Translations under genes and position numbers: made by a program | Part shown: one piece after another, positions 8,684 through 16,707 of the stretch | How positions within the stretch are numbered: the first letter of the stretch is position 1 | Layout of the letters: each line of letters starts with the position of its first letter | NCBI GenBank assembly: GCA_001953215.1 | Contig: CP019169.1 | Coordinates: 1,922,001 to 1,986,000 of the forward strand | From: Betaproteobacteria bacterium GR16-43 | Lineage (GTDB): Bacteria > Pseudomonadota > Gammaproteobacteria > Burkholderiales > Usitatibacteraceae | DNA length: 64,000 nucleotides | Reading direction: 5' to 3' | Notes under the pieces: generated by a model | Seen by the model: only the letters and a program-made list of their open reading frames with translations | Told to the model about the DNA's origin: nothing | Databases searched by the model: none

Positions 8684-8756
8684 GGGGGGTGCGTCGTAGA
8701 ATTGGAGCGGGCTGCGATTCCACGCCGCTCAATGGCGGTACCACGCGAGGTCACGC

Positions 8757-9836
8757 ATGCAGAAGATCGAGTTCGACAACCCGATGGGCACCGACGGCTT
8801 CGAGTTCATCGAATACACCGCGCCCGACCCCGAGCTCCTCGGCGCGCTGTTCGAGCAGATGGGCTTCGTGGCGGTCGCCAAGCACCGCTCGAAGGACGTG
8901 CTGCTCTACCGCCAGGGCAGCAGCAATTTCATCGTGAACCGCGAGCCGGACTCGTTCGCGCAGTCGTTCGCGCGCGTGCACGGGCCCTCGGCTTGTGCCT
9001 TCGCCATCCGCGTGAAGGACGCCGCCAAGGCCTACAAACGCGCGCTCGAGCTCGGGGCCAAGCCCTACCAGGGTCCCGTGGGTCCGATGGAGCTCAACAT
9101 CCCGGCCATCCGCGGCATCGGCGATTCGCTGATCTACCTCATCGACCGCTACCCGGGCAACGCGGGCGCGCTGTCCATCTACGACGTCGACTTCGTCCCG
9201 TTCGAGGGCGTGAACCAGCATCCGGAAGGCGCGGGGCTGCTCGAGGTCGACCACCTCACGCACAACGTCTACGTGGGCCGGATGGACACGTGGGCGCAGT
9301 TCTACGAGAAGCTCTTCAACTTCCGCGAGATCCGCTACTTCGACATCAAGGGGAAGATGACGGGCCTCACGTCGCGCGCGTTGACGAGCCCGTGCGGCAA
9401 GATCCGCATCCCGATCAACGAGCCGTCGGACACGAAGTCGCAGATCCAGGAGTACCTCGATGCGTACCATGGCGAAGGCATCCAGCACATCGCGCTGTCG
9501 ACCGCCGACATCTACGCGACGGTCGAGACGCTGCGCGGCCGGTCGGTGAAGTTCCTCGACACGCCCGACAGCTACTACGAGCGCGTGAACGCGCGCGTGA
9601 AGGACCACGGCGAGGACCTCGCGCGCATGAAGCGCAACAAGATCCTCCTCGACGGCGAAGGCATGGACAAGGACCACCACGAGGACAAGCTGCTGCAGAT
9701 CTTCACCGAGACCGTGATCGGGCCGATCTTCTTCGAGATCATCCAGAGGAAGGGCAACCAGGGCTTCGGGGAAGGGAATTTCAAGGCGCTGTTCGAGAGC
9801 ATCGAGGCGGACCAGATCGCGCGGGGTGTGATCTGA
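8757..9836 (+). CDS. hppD: 4-hydroxyphenylpyruvate dioxygenase
   Basis: Converts 4-hydroxyphenylpyruvate to homogentisate in the cytoplasm, the second step of tyrosine breakdown. The 359 residues match the bacterial enzyme length. There are two vicinal-oxygen-chelate halves, and the Fe(II) triad is visible: H166 (EVDHLTHNV), H244 (IQHIALS) and E327 (FFEIIQRKG). The C-terminal [15 protein letters not shown] is characteristic. The start is ATG 8757 with a GAGG Shine-Dalgarno about 6 nt upstream. It is the first gene of a four-gene operon and overlaps hmgA. Confidence 0.97.
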   Translation: MQKIEFDNPMGTDGFEFIEYTAPDPELLGALFEQMGFVAVAKHRSKDVLLYRQGSSNFIVNREPDSFAQSFARVHGPSACAFAIRVKDAAKAYKRALELGAKPYQGPVGPMELNIPAIRGIGDSLIYLIDRYPGNAGALSIYDVDFVPFEGVNQHPEGAGLLEVDHLTHNVYVGRMDTWAQFYEKLFNFREIRYFDIKGKMTGLTSRALTSPCGKIRIPINEPSDTKSQIQEYLDAYHGEGIQHIALSTADIYATVETLRGRSVKFLDTPDSYYERVNARVKDHGEDLARMKRNKILLDGEGMDKDHHEDKLLQIFTETVIGPIFFEIIQRKGNQGFGEGNFKALFESIEADQIARGVI

Positions 9837-11107
9837 AATACCTCTCCGGGTTCGGCAGCCACCACGAAAGCGAGGCGATCGCGGGTGCGCTGCCGGTCGG
9901 GCAGAACTCGCCGCAGAAGACGCCGCTCGGCCTCTATGCCGAACAGCTCTCGGGCTCGTCGTTCACGGCGCCGCGTGCGGAGAACCTGCGCTCGTGGCTC
10001 TATCGCCTGCGGCCGTCCGCGATGCATGCGCCGTTCGGGGAGATGGCCGCGGGCCTCGTGCGCACCGGTCCGGACTCGGAGGCACATGCCACGCCGAACC
10101 GGCTGCGCTGGATGCCGCTGCCGCTGCCGAAGGAATCCGTCGACTTCGTCGAGGGCCTTCGCACGTACGCAACGAACGGCTCCGCGCGAGACCAGCACGG
10201 CATCGGCGTGCACGGCTATGCGTGCAATCGTTCGATGGCCGGACGCGTGTTCTACGACGCGGATGGGGAACTGCTCTTCGTCCCGCAGCAGGGCGCGCTC
10301 ACGCTGCGCACGGAATTGGGCGTGCTCGAAGTGGCCCCGGGCGAGATCGCCGTCGTGCCGCGCGGCGTGCGCTTCCGGGTCGAAGTCGCCGAAGCCGCAC
10401 GCGGATATGTTTGCGAGAACTACGGAGCACCGCTGCGCCCGCCGGAGCTGGGGCCGATCGGCTCCAACGGGCTCGCGAATCCGCGCGATTTCCTGGCACC
10501 CGTCGCCGCGTACGAGGACGCGGGTGCCACCGAGCTCGTCGCGAAATTCGGGGGGCGCTTCTGGATCACGAAGCTCGCGCACTCGCCGCTCGACGTCGTC
10601 GCCTGGCACGGGAACTACACTCCGTACAAGTACGACCTCGCGCGCTTCAACACGATCAACACCGTGAGCTTCGACCATCCGGACCCGTCGATCTTCACCG
10701 TGCTCACGTCGCCCTCGGACACGCGCGGCGTGGCCAACGTCGACTTCGTGATCTTCCCGCCGCGCTGGATGGTCGCCGAGCGCACCTTCAGGCCGCCGTA
10801 TTTCCACCGCAACGTGATGAGCGAATTCATGGGCCTCATCCGCGGCGAGTACGACGCGAAGCAGGGCGGGTTCGTGCCCGGCGGTGCCAGCCTGCACAAC
10901 TGCATGAGCGCCCACGGCCCCGACCTCGCCTCGCACGCGAAGGCGAGCGCCGCGAAGCTGGAGCCGCAGTACCTCGCCGGCACGCTCGCCTTCATGTTCG
11001 AATCCCGCTACGTCCTCGAGCCCACCGCGTCGGCCATGGAAGGCGGGCTGCTCGACACCGCCTACGACGCGGCGTGGGACGGTTTCCAGAAAGCCCCGCT
11101 GAAATGA
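9833..11107 (+). CDS. hmgA: Homogentisate 1,2-dioxygenase, apparently with a CTG start
   Basis: Opens the ring of homogentisate to maleylacetoacetate. The iron ligands are H325 and E331 ([10 protein letters not shown]) and H361 (CMSAHGPD), with the same 6- and 30-residue spacing as the human H335/E341/H371. The conserved N-terminus [14 protein letters not shown] begins directly after a CTG codon that overlaps the hppD stop as CTGA, with a G-rich Shine-Dalgarno (GGGG) 6 nt before it. No ATG, GTG or TTG lies in frame between the end of hppD and the conserved sequence. The nearest downstream ATG would remove about 60 conserved residues. With CTG the length is 424, normal for the family. Confidence 0.93.
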   Translation: MKYLSGFGSHHESEAIAGALPVGQNSPQKTPLGLYAEQLSGSSFTAPRAENLRSWLYRLRPSAMHAPFGEMAAGLVRTGPDSEAHATPNRLRWMPLPLPKESVDFVEGLRTYATNGSARDQHGIGVHGYACNRSMAGRVFYDADGELLFVPQQGALTLRTELGVLEVAPGEIAVVPRGVRFRVEVAEAARGYVCENYGAPLRPPELGPIGSNGLANPRDFLAPVAAYEDAGATELVAKFGGRFWITKLAHSPLDVVAWHGNYTPYKYDLARFNTINTVSFDHPDPSIFTVLTSPSDTRGVANVDFVIFPPRWMVAERTFRPPYFHRNVMSEFMGLIRGEYDAKQGGFVPGGASLHNCMSAHGPDLASHAKASAAKLEPQYLAGTLAFMFESRYVLEPTASAMEGGLLDTAYDAAWDGFQKAPLK

Positions 11108-12132
11108 AACTCGCTTCCCTGAAGGGTCCCACGCGCGACGGCACGCTGCTGCTCGTGAACGCGGACCTCACGCGCGCCGTGAATACCGACGGCATCGCGC
11201 CCACGATGCAGTACCTGCTCGAGCATTGGGAGGAGAGCTACCTCAAGCTGCTCGACGCCGCCGAGAGCCTCGAGTGCGGCAACGAGCGGCACGCGTTCGA
11301 CTTCCAGGCCGCGCTCGCGCGCGGCGCCATCGACGCGCCGCTGCCGCGCGCCTACGAATGGCTCGACGGTTCCGCGTACCTCACGCACGTCGAGCGCGTG
11401 CGCCGGGCTCGCAACGACAAGGTGCCCGAGAGCTACTACTCGGATCCGCTCATGTACCAGGGCGGCGCGGGCGCCATGATGGGCGCGCGCGACCCGATCC
11501 AGGCGCTCACCGAGGACTGGGGAATCGACCTCGAGGGCGAAGTGGTCGCGATCACGGGCGATGTCGCGATGGGCGCGACGCCGGCCGAGGCCTCGGGCGC
11601 GGTGCGGTTGATTTCGCTGGTCAATGACGTCTCGTTCCGGAAATTGATTCCCGCCGAGCTCGCGAAGGGTTTCGGCTTCGTGAACGGCAAGGGTGCGAAT
11701 GCGCTGGCCCCCGTTGCGGTGACGCCCGACGAGCTGGGCAGTGCCTGGGACGGCGGCAAGGTGCACCTGCGCCTCGTGACGCACGTGAACGGGAAGTGGT
11801 TCGGCAATCCGAACGCCGGCGAGGACGCCACGTTCAGCCTGTTCGATCTCATTTCGCACGCCGCGAAGTCGCGCGACCTGAAGGCCGGCACAATGGTCGG
11901 CACCGGCACGATTTCGAACAAGGACTCCGCCACGGGCTACGCCTGCATCATGGAGGCGCGCGTGGTCGAGCAAGTGGAACAGGGCGAGCCGAAGACGCCG
12001 TTCCTGAAATTCGGCGACACGGTGAAGATCGAGATGCTCGACCACCAGGGCGCCACGATCTTCGGCGCGATCGAGCAGAAGGTCGTGCGGCGTACCCCCT
12101 CCCTTGGGAGGGGGCAGGGGGAGGGTCAGTGA
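11104..12132 (+). CDS. fahA: Fumarylacetoacetase (FAH family)
   Basis: Cleaves fumarylacetoacetate to fumarate and acetoacetate. The FAH-fold landmarks are visible: [13 protein letters not shown], the metal-site region [18 protein letters not shown], and [16 protein letters not shown] near the C-terminus. It is 342 residues long. The start is an ATGA overlap with hmgA. The final 14 or so residues ([13 protein letters not shown]) are low-complexity and are encoded by a GC-rich hairpin repeat at 12095-12125, so they look like an insertion-derived extension after the natural end VVR. It overlaps phhA by GTGA. No maleylacetoacetate isomerase gene is seen in the window. Confidence 0.95.
   Translation: MKLASLKGPTRDGTLLLVNADLTRAVNTDGIAPTMQYLLEHWEESYLKLLDAAESLECGNERHAFDFQAALARGAIDAPLPRAYEWLDGSAYLTHVERVRRARNDKVPESYYSDPLMYQGGAGAMMGARDPIQALTEDWGIDLEGEVVAITGDVAMGATPAEASGAVRLISLVNDVSFRKLIPAELAKGFGFVNGKGANALAPVAVTPDELGSAWDGGKVHLRLVTHVNGKWFGNPNAGEDATFSLFDLISHAAKSRDLKAGTMVGTGTISNKDSATGYACIMEARVVEQVEQGEPKTPFLKFGDTVKIEMLDHQGATIFGAIEQKVVRRTPSLGRGQGEGQ
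12095..12125 (+). repeat. GC-rich hairpin repeat inside the operon at the fahA-phhA junction
   Basis: CCCCCTCCC (12095-12103) pairs with GGGAGGGGG (12106-12114) around a two-base turn, followed by CAGGGGGAGGG. Interspersed repeats of this CCCCTCCC/GGGAGGGG type are common in proteobacterial genomes. Here it encodes the end of FahA and provides the purine-rich stretch just before the phhA GTG, so it could modulate phhA translation. Confidence 0.6.
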
Positions 12133-12959
12133 CGGGCGAGACCACCAGCAACCTGCGCGGCGACTACAGCCGCATGCGGCCGGACTACACGGTCGAGCAG
12201 GAGTGGGACGGCTATTCCGAAGCGGAGCACGCGTTGTGGCGCCGCCTCTACGCGCGCCAGGTGGCCCTGGCGCCGCGCTATGCCTGCGACGAATTCGTCG
12301 ACACGCTGGAGACGCTGCATTTCGGAGACGGCATCCCGCGCTTCGACGTCGTGAACGAGAAGCTCGGGCGCGCGACGAACTGGGAACTGGTCGCCGTGCC
12401 GGGCCTGCTGCCCGACCTCACGTTCTTCGACCATCTCGCGCACCGCCGCTTTCCCGTGACGGTGTGGCTGCGCGAGCCGCACGAGTTCGACTACATCGTC
12501 GAGCCCGACATCTTCCACGACTTCTACGGCCACGTGCCGCTGCTCTTCCAGCCGGTGTTCGCCGACTACCTGCAGGCCTACGGGCGCGGCGGCCTGAAGG
12601 CGCACGCGCAGGGCGCGATCGAGATGCTCTCGCGCCTCTACTGGTACACGGTGGAGTTCGGCCTGATCGACACGCCGAAGGGATTGCGCACGTATGGCGC
12701 GGGGATTCTCTCGTCAGGCGGCGAGCTGCCGTACTGCATCGACAGCCCGAAGCCCAACCGCATCGGCTTCGACCTGCTGCGCATCATGCAGACGCGCTAC
12801 AAGATCGATACGTTCCAGGAGACCTACTTCGTGATCCGCGACTTCAGCGAGCTCTTCGACGCGACGGCGCCGGACTTCACACCGTACTACGCGCAGCTGC
12901 GCGGGCGCGAGCCGCACGCGCCGGACACCGTCCTCGCGACCGATCGGGTCTATAGATAA
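12129..12959 (+). CDS. phhA: Phenylalanine 4-monooxygenase
   Basis: A tetrahydrobiopterin-dependent iron enzyme that makes tyrosine from phenylalanine and so feeds the operon. It has 276 residues, a single catalytic domain without an ACT regulatory domain, as in bacteria. The iron ligands are H130 and H135 (HDFYGHVPLL) and E176 (YTVEFGLI). The pterin/substrate region GAGILSSGGELPYCI is present. The GTG start overlaps the fahA stop (GTGA). The stop codon falls inside the first bases of inverted repeat R3. Being the last gene is unusual for the first enzyme of the route, but position and overlap make co-expression clear. No pterin dehydratase (phhB) is nearby. Confidence 0.96.
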   Translation: MTGETTSNLRGDYSRMRPDYTVEQEWDGYSEAEHALWRRLYARQVALAPRYACDEFVDTLETLHFGDGIPRFDVVNEKLGRATNWELVAVPGLLPDLTFFDHLAHRRFPVTVWLREPHEFDYIVEPDIFHDFYGHVPLLFQPVFADYLQAYGRGGLKAHAQGAIEMLSRLYWYTVEFGLIDTPKGLRTYGAGILSSGGELPYCIDSPKPNRIGFDLLRIMQTRYKIDTFQETYFVIRDFSELFDATAPDFTPYYAQLRGREPHAPDTVLATDRVYR

Positions 12960-13016
12960 TTGGGGTCAGACTCCCATTTTCCGCACCGCGGAAAATGGGA
13001 GTCTGACCCCAATTAT
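12956..13016. repeat. Inverted repeat R3 (AATTGGGGTCAGACTCCCAT family) at a convergent junction
   Basis: Two perfect 29-nt arms, 12956-12984 and 12988-13016, are separated by only 3 nt (ACC). The left arm contains the phhA TAA stop and the right arm ends one base before the stop of the UDG-like gene. R4 at 60001-60078 has the same first 22 or so bases but a different inner stem. The predicted hairpin is very stable in both directions and should terminate or insulate the converging transcripts. Confidence 0.88.
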
Positions 13017-13017
13017 T

Positions 13018-13692
13018 TCAGCGGCCGTTCACCCGGACCCGCTCGCGGAAGCCCGCGCGGAAGAGGCTCTCGCCGCCGTGCGCGGGGTGGCGGATGTAGC
13101 CCGCGCATTGGCCGCCGGGCCATTGCCCCAAGGCGACCTCCGCGACCTTCCCCACCGCCAACACCTGGAGCCGGTGCGTGAAGCAGGCCTGGAACGCCTC
13201 GAAGGCCGCGTGACCTTCGCGAACCTCCGCGGGCCGCGGCTTGCGATTGGATGTGACGTCGTCGCCGTAGGGATGCCAGGGATAGGTGTTCCACAGCACC
13301 ACGTCGAAGGGTGCGCCCGAATGCTCGAGCTCGCCCCAGATGACCGCGGCGCTGCGCTCGGTGAAGGGTTTCGTCGCCGCATCGCGGCTCGTGAGCTGCA
13401 GCGGCTCTCGTGCGACGAGGTCCGCCTTGTGCACCAGCTCGTGCTCGGAACAGAACGGGATGCCGGAGAAGCGGCAACCGCGGTGGCTCGGCGCCTCGCC
13501 CATCAGCACGTAGCGGGCCTTGGTGCGGCGCGCGTCGAGGTAGGCGGCGAGGTTGTCGAGGCGCCGGCCCGGCATCCGGTGATGCGGCGTGCCGTCGCGC
13601 TCGTCGGTGTCGCGCCACGGGTTGAAGACGCGCTGCGGGTCGCCCGGTCCCCTGGCGAGGAGGCCCAGCAGCTTCGCGATCGGGTCGTTCAT
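13018..13692 (-). CDS. Uracil-DNA-glycosylase superfamily protein
   Basis: A 224-residue protein with the two hallmark regions of the UDG fold: motif 1 GEAPSHRGCRFSGIPF (residues 65-80) and a HPS-like motif 2, RHPAHGG (201-207). WNTYPWHP (134-141) lies between them. Classical family 1-4 motifs are not matched exactly, so substrate and even glycosylase activity are uncertain. There is no cysteine cluster of the [4Fe-4S] type. It overlaps the ankyrin gene upstream by ATGA. Base-excision repair of uracil or another damaged base is the family role. Confidence 0.75.
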   Translation of the reverse strand: MNDPIAKLLGLLARGPGDPQRVFNPWRDTDERDGTPHHRMPGRRLDNLAAYLDARRTKARYVLMGEAPSHRGCRFSGIPFCSEHELVHKADLVAREPLQLTSRDAATKPFTERSAAVIWGELEHSGAPFDVVLWNTYPWHPYGDDVTSNRKPRPAEVREGHAAFEAFQACFTHRLQVLAVGKVAEVALGQWPGGQCAGYIRHPAHGGESLFRAGFRERVRVNGR

Positions 13693-15083
13693 TTTTGCAC
13701 GGGGCGTTGCGCGGCAATCGCCCGAAGCCGCTCCCTGAACGCAATATCCTTCGTGTTTTCGAGCGCCGTTCGACCCGAGCTGTCCCTGGCATCCAGCGAC
13801 GCGCCCAAGCGTACGAGTTCTTCGGCGAGCACGACATAGCTCTCAAGCGGGTAGTCCGGATCCGGCCCCCGATCGCGAACGCTCTCGTAGTACCCCAGTG
13901 TCTGGGACAAGGCGGTGACACCGCCCGGGCCGGTGGCATTCACGCTGGCTCCGCGCTCCACGAAGTAGCGCGCAATGGCGGGCGTCGACGCCCCGAGAAT
14001 GGCAAGGCCCGTGAACTGGCCACCATGGGCCATGAACACGTCGTAGTAGCGAGCGAACCCCCCGGCTCCCCAGGCAGGGTCCTTGGGTCTTGGCACCGAC
14101 AACCACCCGGCGACGACCGATCCTCGCGGATTCGGTTCGGATCCGGAGCGTCCTGGCGGGTTGGGATTGGCGCCCCCACGCAACAAGGCCTCGAATATTT
14201 TCAGGCGCCGGTCATTCGGATCGGCTCCCCCGGCCTCGCTCGCGATCTTGGCGAGCAGTGGCATACGCTCATGATTGCTGACGTCCAGCCGTGCCCCGTT
14301 CTTGATCATTGCCTCGACCAGCGGGACGTTGAGTGCAACGGCCGCATGCCACAGGAGAGGACCGTCACGGGGCCCGCGACGGTCCATCCCCGTCTTCCAA
14401 CGGGGTGTTGTAAGCACATGGGGTCCCGAGTTACGTGCCTCGCCGATCATCCCCGTGATCTCGTCAGGCTGGGTTTCGTTGCAGCGCGGCTCCTGCGCGG
14501 CAAAGAAGTCCCGCTTTTCCTGCTCGGTGGATAGACGCCCGCGCCGTTGCTCCCGGCTGAGGCTGTTCAACAGGATCCAGAAGCACATGCCTTGCAATGC
14601 CTTGCGTTGCTCCGGATATCGGGCCATCGTCCACGCCTCGTCGAACATCTCGCGCAGGATGGGGCGCAACCGGGCGACCGCTTCTTCGGAGGCCCCCGAG
14701 CAATCCATGTTGCGGGACGAGCGCAACGCTTCATTGACCTTCGCCCATCCTTCGTCACCATCGACATCAACCCACTCGGAGATCGTGCGGCTCAGGAGGA
14801 TGTCGCGGTCCTTCGAGTTCACGAACCAGTAGCCACGCTTGTAGGTTTCGATGGTTCGGGTGTCGACGCCTAGCGAGTAACCCACGAAAAAAAGACCATT
14901 CCCATCCGTTCGGTAGACTGTCGACGATCCGCAGCCAAGATGCCCCGCGTGCGAGGACAACACGACCCAGACGTCTGGAATGGGCTGCCCCGTCTCCGCG
15001 TCGATGACTCGCGCGGTTGCTCCCTGGGTCCACGCGCAAATCGCGGCAAGGAAGAGCCACGCCCGCAAGCGCTTGCCGCTCAA
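13689..15083 (-). CDS. Secreted ankyrin-repeat protein with N-terminal carboxypeptidase-regulatory-like segment
   Basis: A 464-residue protein of unknown function. A signal peptide (RAWLFLAAICAWTQGATA) is followed by ARVIDAETGQPIPDVWVVLSS, typical of a carboxypeptidase-regulatory-like beta sandwich. A middle region of about 150 residues has no assignment. The C-terminal half holds ankyrin-type units (DGPLLWHAAVALNVPLVEAMIKNGARLDVSN, FEALLRGGANPN, ARYFVERGASVNATGPGGVTAL, LVRLGASLDARDSSGRTALE). I use TTG 15083, which overlaps the stop of the upstream binding-protein gene as TTGA. By eye the codon usage is less GC-biased than in its neighbours, so it may have been acquired later. Confidence 0.8.
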   Translation of the reverse strand: MSGKRLRAWLFLAAICAWTQGATARVIDAETGQPIPDVWVVLSSHAGHLGCGSSTVYRTDGNGLFFVGYSLGVDTRTIETYKRGYWFVNSKDRDILLSRTISEWVDVDGDEGWAKVNEALRSSRNMDCSGASEEAVARLRPILREMFDEAWTMARYPEQRKALQGMCFWILLNSLSREQRRGRLSTEQEKRDFFAAQEPRCNETQPDEITGMIGEARNSGPHVLTTPRWKTGMDRRGPRDGPLLWHAAVALNVPLVEAMIKNGARLDVSNHERMPLLAKIASEAGGADPNDRRLKIFEALLRGGANPNPPGRSGSEPNPRGSVVAGWLSVPRPKDPAWGAGGFARYYDVFMAHGGQFTGLAILGASTPAIARYFVERGASVNATGPGGVTALSQTLGYYESVRDRGPDPDYPLESYVVLAEELVRLGASLDARDSSGRTALENTKDIAFRERLRAIAAQRPVQK

Positions 15084-16663
15084 CGGATGCGTACCCAGGG
15101 CACGGTGACCACGTTGTCGGCTCGGTGCACCACGTCGACGTTCGCCCGCGCCGCCCACGGAATGACCTGGCGATGCAGGGGAATCGTGTAGACCTGCTCG
15201 CGCACGCGCTGCATCGCCTGCAGGAGCATGGTTTCGCGCTTCGCCTCGTTCATCTCGACGGCCGAAGCGTCGATCAACGCATCCAGCGCGGGATCGACGA
15301 AGCGGCCCGAGTTGAAGTCGCCCTTGCCCTTGCCGTCGCGCGAGTGGATCACCAGGCCGAGCGTGAAGCCGGGATCGATCGCGGCGCCGCCCCAGCCGTA
15401 CATGTGCATCGACACGTCGAACTGGTCGACGCGCTGGAAGAACTGCGCGCGCGGCATGGTGTCCAGCTTCACCTTCACGCCGATCCGCGCGAACATCGAG
15501 GCGAGCGCGGTGCAGATGCGCTCGTCGTTCACGTAGCGGTTGTTCGGGCAGACGATGCCCAGCTCGAAGCCGTCGGGATAGCCGGCCTCGGCGAGGAGCG
15601 CCTTCGCCTTCACCGGATCGAACGGCAGCAGGCGGGGCTCGAGCGCCGGGTAGCTGCGCGCAGCCGAGGGAACCATCGACCCCGTGGGCTTCGACTGGCC
15701 CCGCATCACCTGGCGCTGGATCGTGTCGATGTCGATCGCCTGGTAGAGCGCCTTCCGCACGCGCAGGTCCTTCAGCGGGTTCTTCCCCTTCACGTTCGAG
15801 TACTTGAGCGTGTCGCGCTCCTGGTCCATCACCATGAACACGACGCGGTTCTCGGGGCCCTCGATCACGTGGAGCTTCGCGTCCTGCTTCAGGCTCGGGA
15901 CGTTCTGCAGCGGCGGGTCGATCACGAGGTCCAGCTCGCCCGAGACGAGTGCGGCCATGCGCGTGGCGTCGGACTTGATCGGGCGATAGACGATTTCATC
16001 CACGTTGCCGTCGAAGAGACCCGCGGCGATGCCCCACCATTTCGGGTTCCTGCGCAGCGTGGTCGCGATCTCCGGTTCGCGCTTCACGAGCATGAACGGC
16101 CCGGTGCCGTTGGCGGTGCGGGACGCGTACGTCTCCTCGCCGGTCTTGAAGTCCTGCGGCTTCTGCGCGCCGTGCTTCTCGCACCACACCTTGCTCATGA
16201 TGCGCACCGCGTTCACGTTCTCCAGCGTGAGCGGCGAGGGCGATCCGGTGTCCAGCTCGACGGTGTAGTCATCGACCTTGCGCGCCTTGCCGAGGGGCAC
16301 GGCGAAGGCCTTGAAGTTGGAGCTCGGGAGCTGCGCGCGTTCGATCGAGTACACGACGTCGTCGGCGGTGAAGGGCGTGCCGTCGTGGAACGTGACGCCG
16401 CGGCGCAGGTTGAAGCGCCAGACGGTCGGGCTCTTCGCTTCCCACGACGTGGCGAGCGCGGGCTTGATCGCGAGCTCCTTGTTGCGCGTGGTGAGGCGCT
16501 CGAAGATCTCGTCGTTCATGTTGTTGTTGAGGCCCTCGTTCTGCGCGTGCGGGTCGGCCGAGAGGTAATCGCCCTGCGAGGACCAGCGCAGGGTCGCGGC
16601 GTGGGCGGGAGCGGCGGCGAGGGAGAAGCAAAGGGCGAGGAGGGCGGGGCGCATGCGTTCCAT
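15080..16663 (-). CDS. Peptide ABC transporter solute-binding protein (SBP_bac_5), orphan
   Basis: A periplasmic binding protein of 527 residues with a signal peptide (cleavage after PAHA). It closely follows the other three binding proteins in the window: TLRWSSQGDYLSADPHAQNEG, TFHDGTPFTADDVVYSIERA, LVSGELDLVIDPPLQNVP, VMRGQSKPTGSM, HRQVIPWAARANVDVVHRADN. No permease or ATPase is adjacent; it heads an operon with an ankyrin protein and a UDG-like protein instead. It may feed the DppBC-type permeases at the left of the window. ATG 16654 is an alternative start three codons in. Confidence 0.92.
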   Translation of the reverse strand: MERMRPALLALCFSLAAAPAHAATLRWSSQGDYLSADPHAQNEGLNNNMNDEIFERLTTRNKELAIKPALATSWEAKSPTVWRFNLRRGVTFHDGTPFTADDVVYSIERAQLPSSNFKAFAVPLGKARKVDDYTVELDTGSPSPLTLENVNAVRIMSKVWCEKHGAQKPQDFKTGEETYASRTANGTGPFMLVKREPEIATTLRRNPKWWGIAAGLFDGNVDEIVYRPIKSDATRMAALVSGELDLVIDPPLQNVPSLKQDAKLHVIEGPENRVVFMVMDQERDTLKYSNVKGKNPLKDLRVRKALYQAIDIDTIQRQVMRGQSKPTGSMVPSAARSYPALEPRLLPFDPVKAKALLAEAGYPDGFELGIVCPNNRYVNDERICTALASMFARIGVKVKLDTMPRAQFFQRVDQFDVSMHMYGWGGAAIDPGFTLGLVIHSRDGKGKGDFNSGRFVDPALDALIDASAVEMNEAKRETMLLQAMQRVREQVYTIPLHRQVIPWAARANVDVVHRADNVVTVPWVRIR

Positions 16664-16707
16664 TCTGCCTTACACTGGGCGCCGTCGCGAAAGGAAGGCC
16701 CTTCGAC

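Noticed and set aside
8531-11107. An 858-codon reading of hmgA starting at ATG 8531
   Set aside because: The first 434 codons would overlap the Lrp gene start, the operator region and all of hppD in another frame. Only the part from CTG 9833 is conserved.
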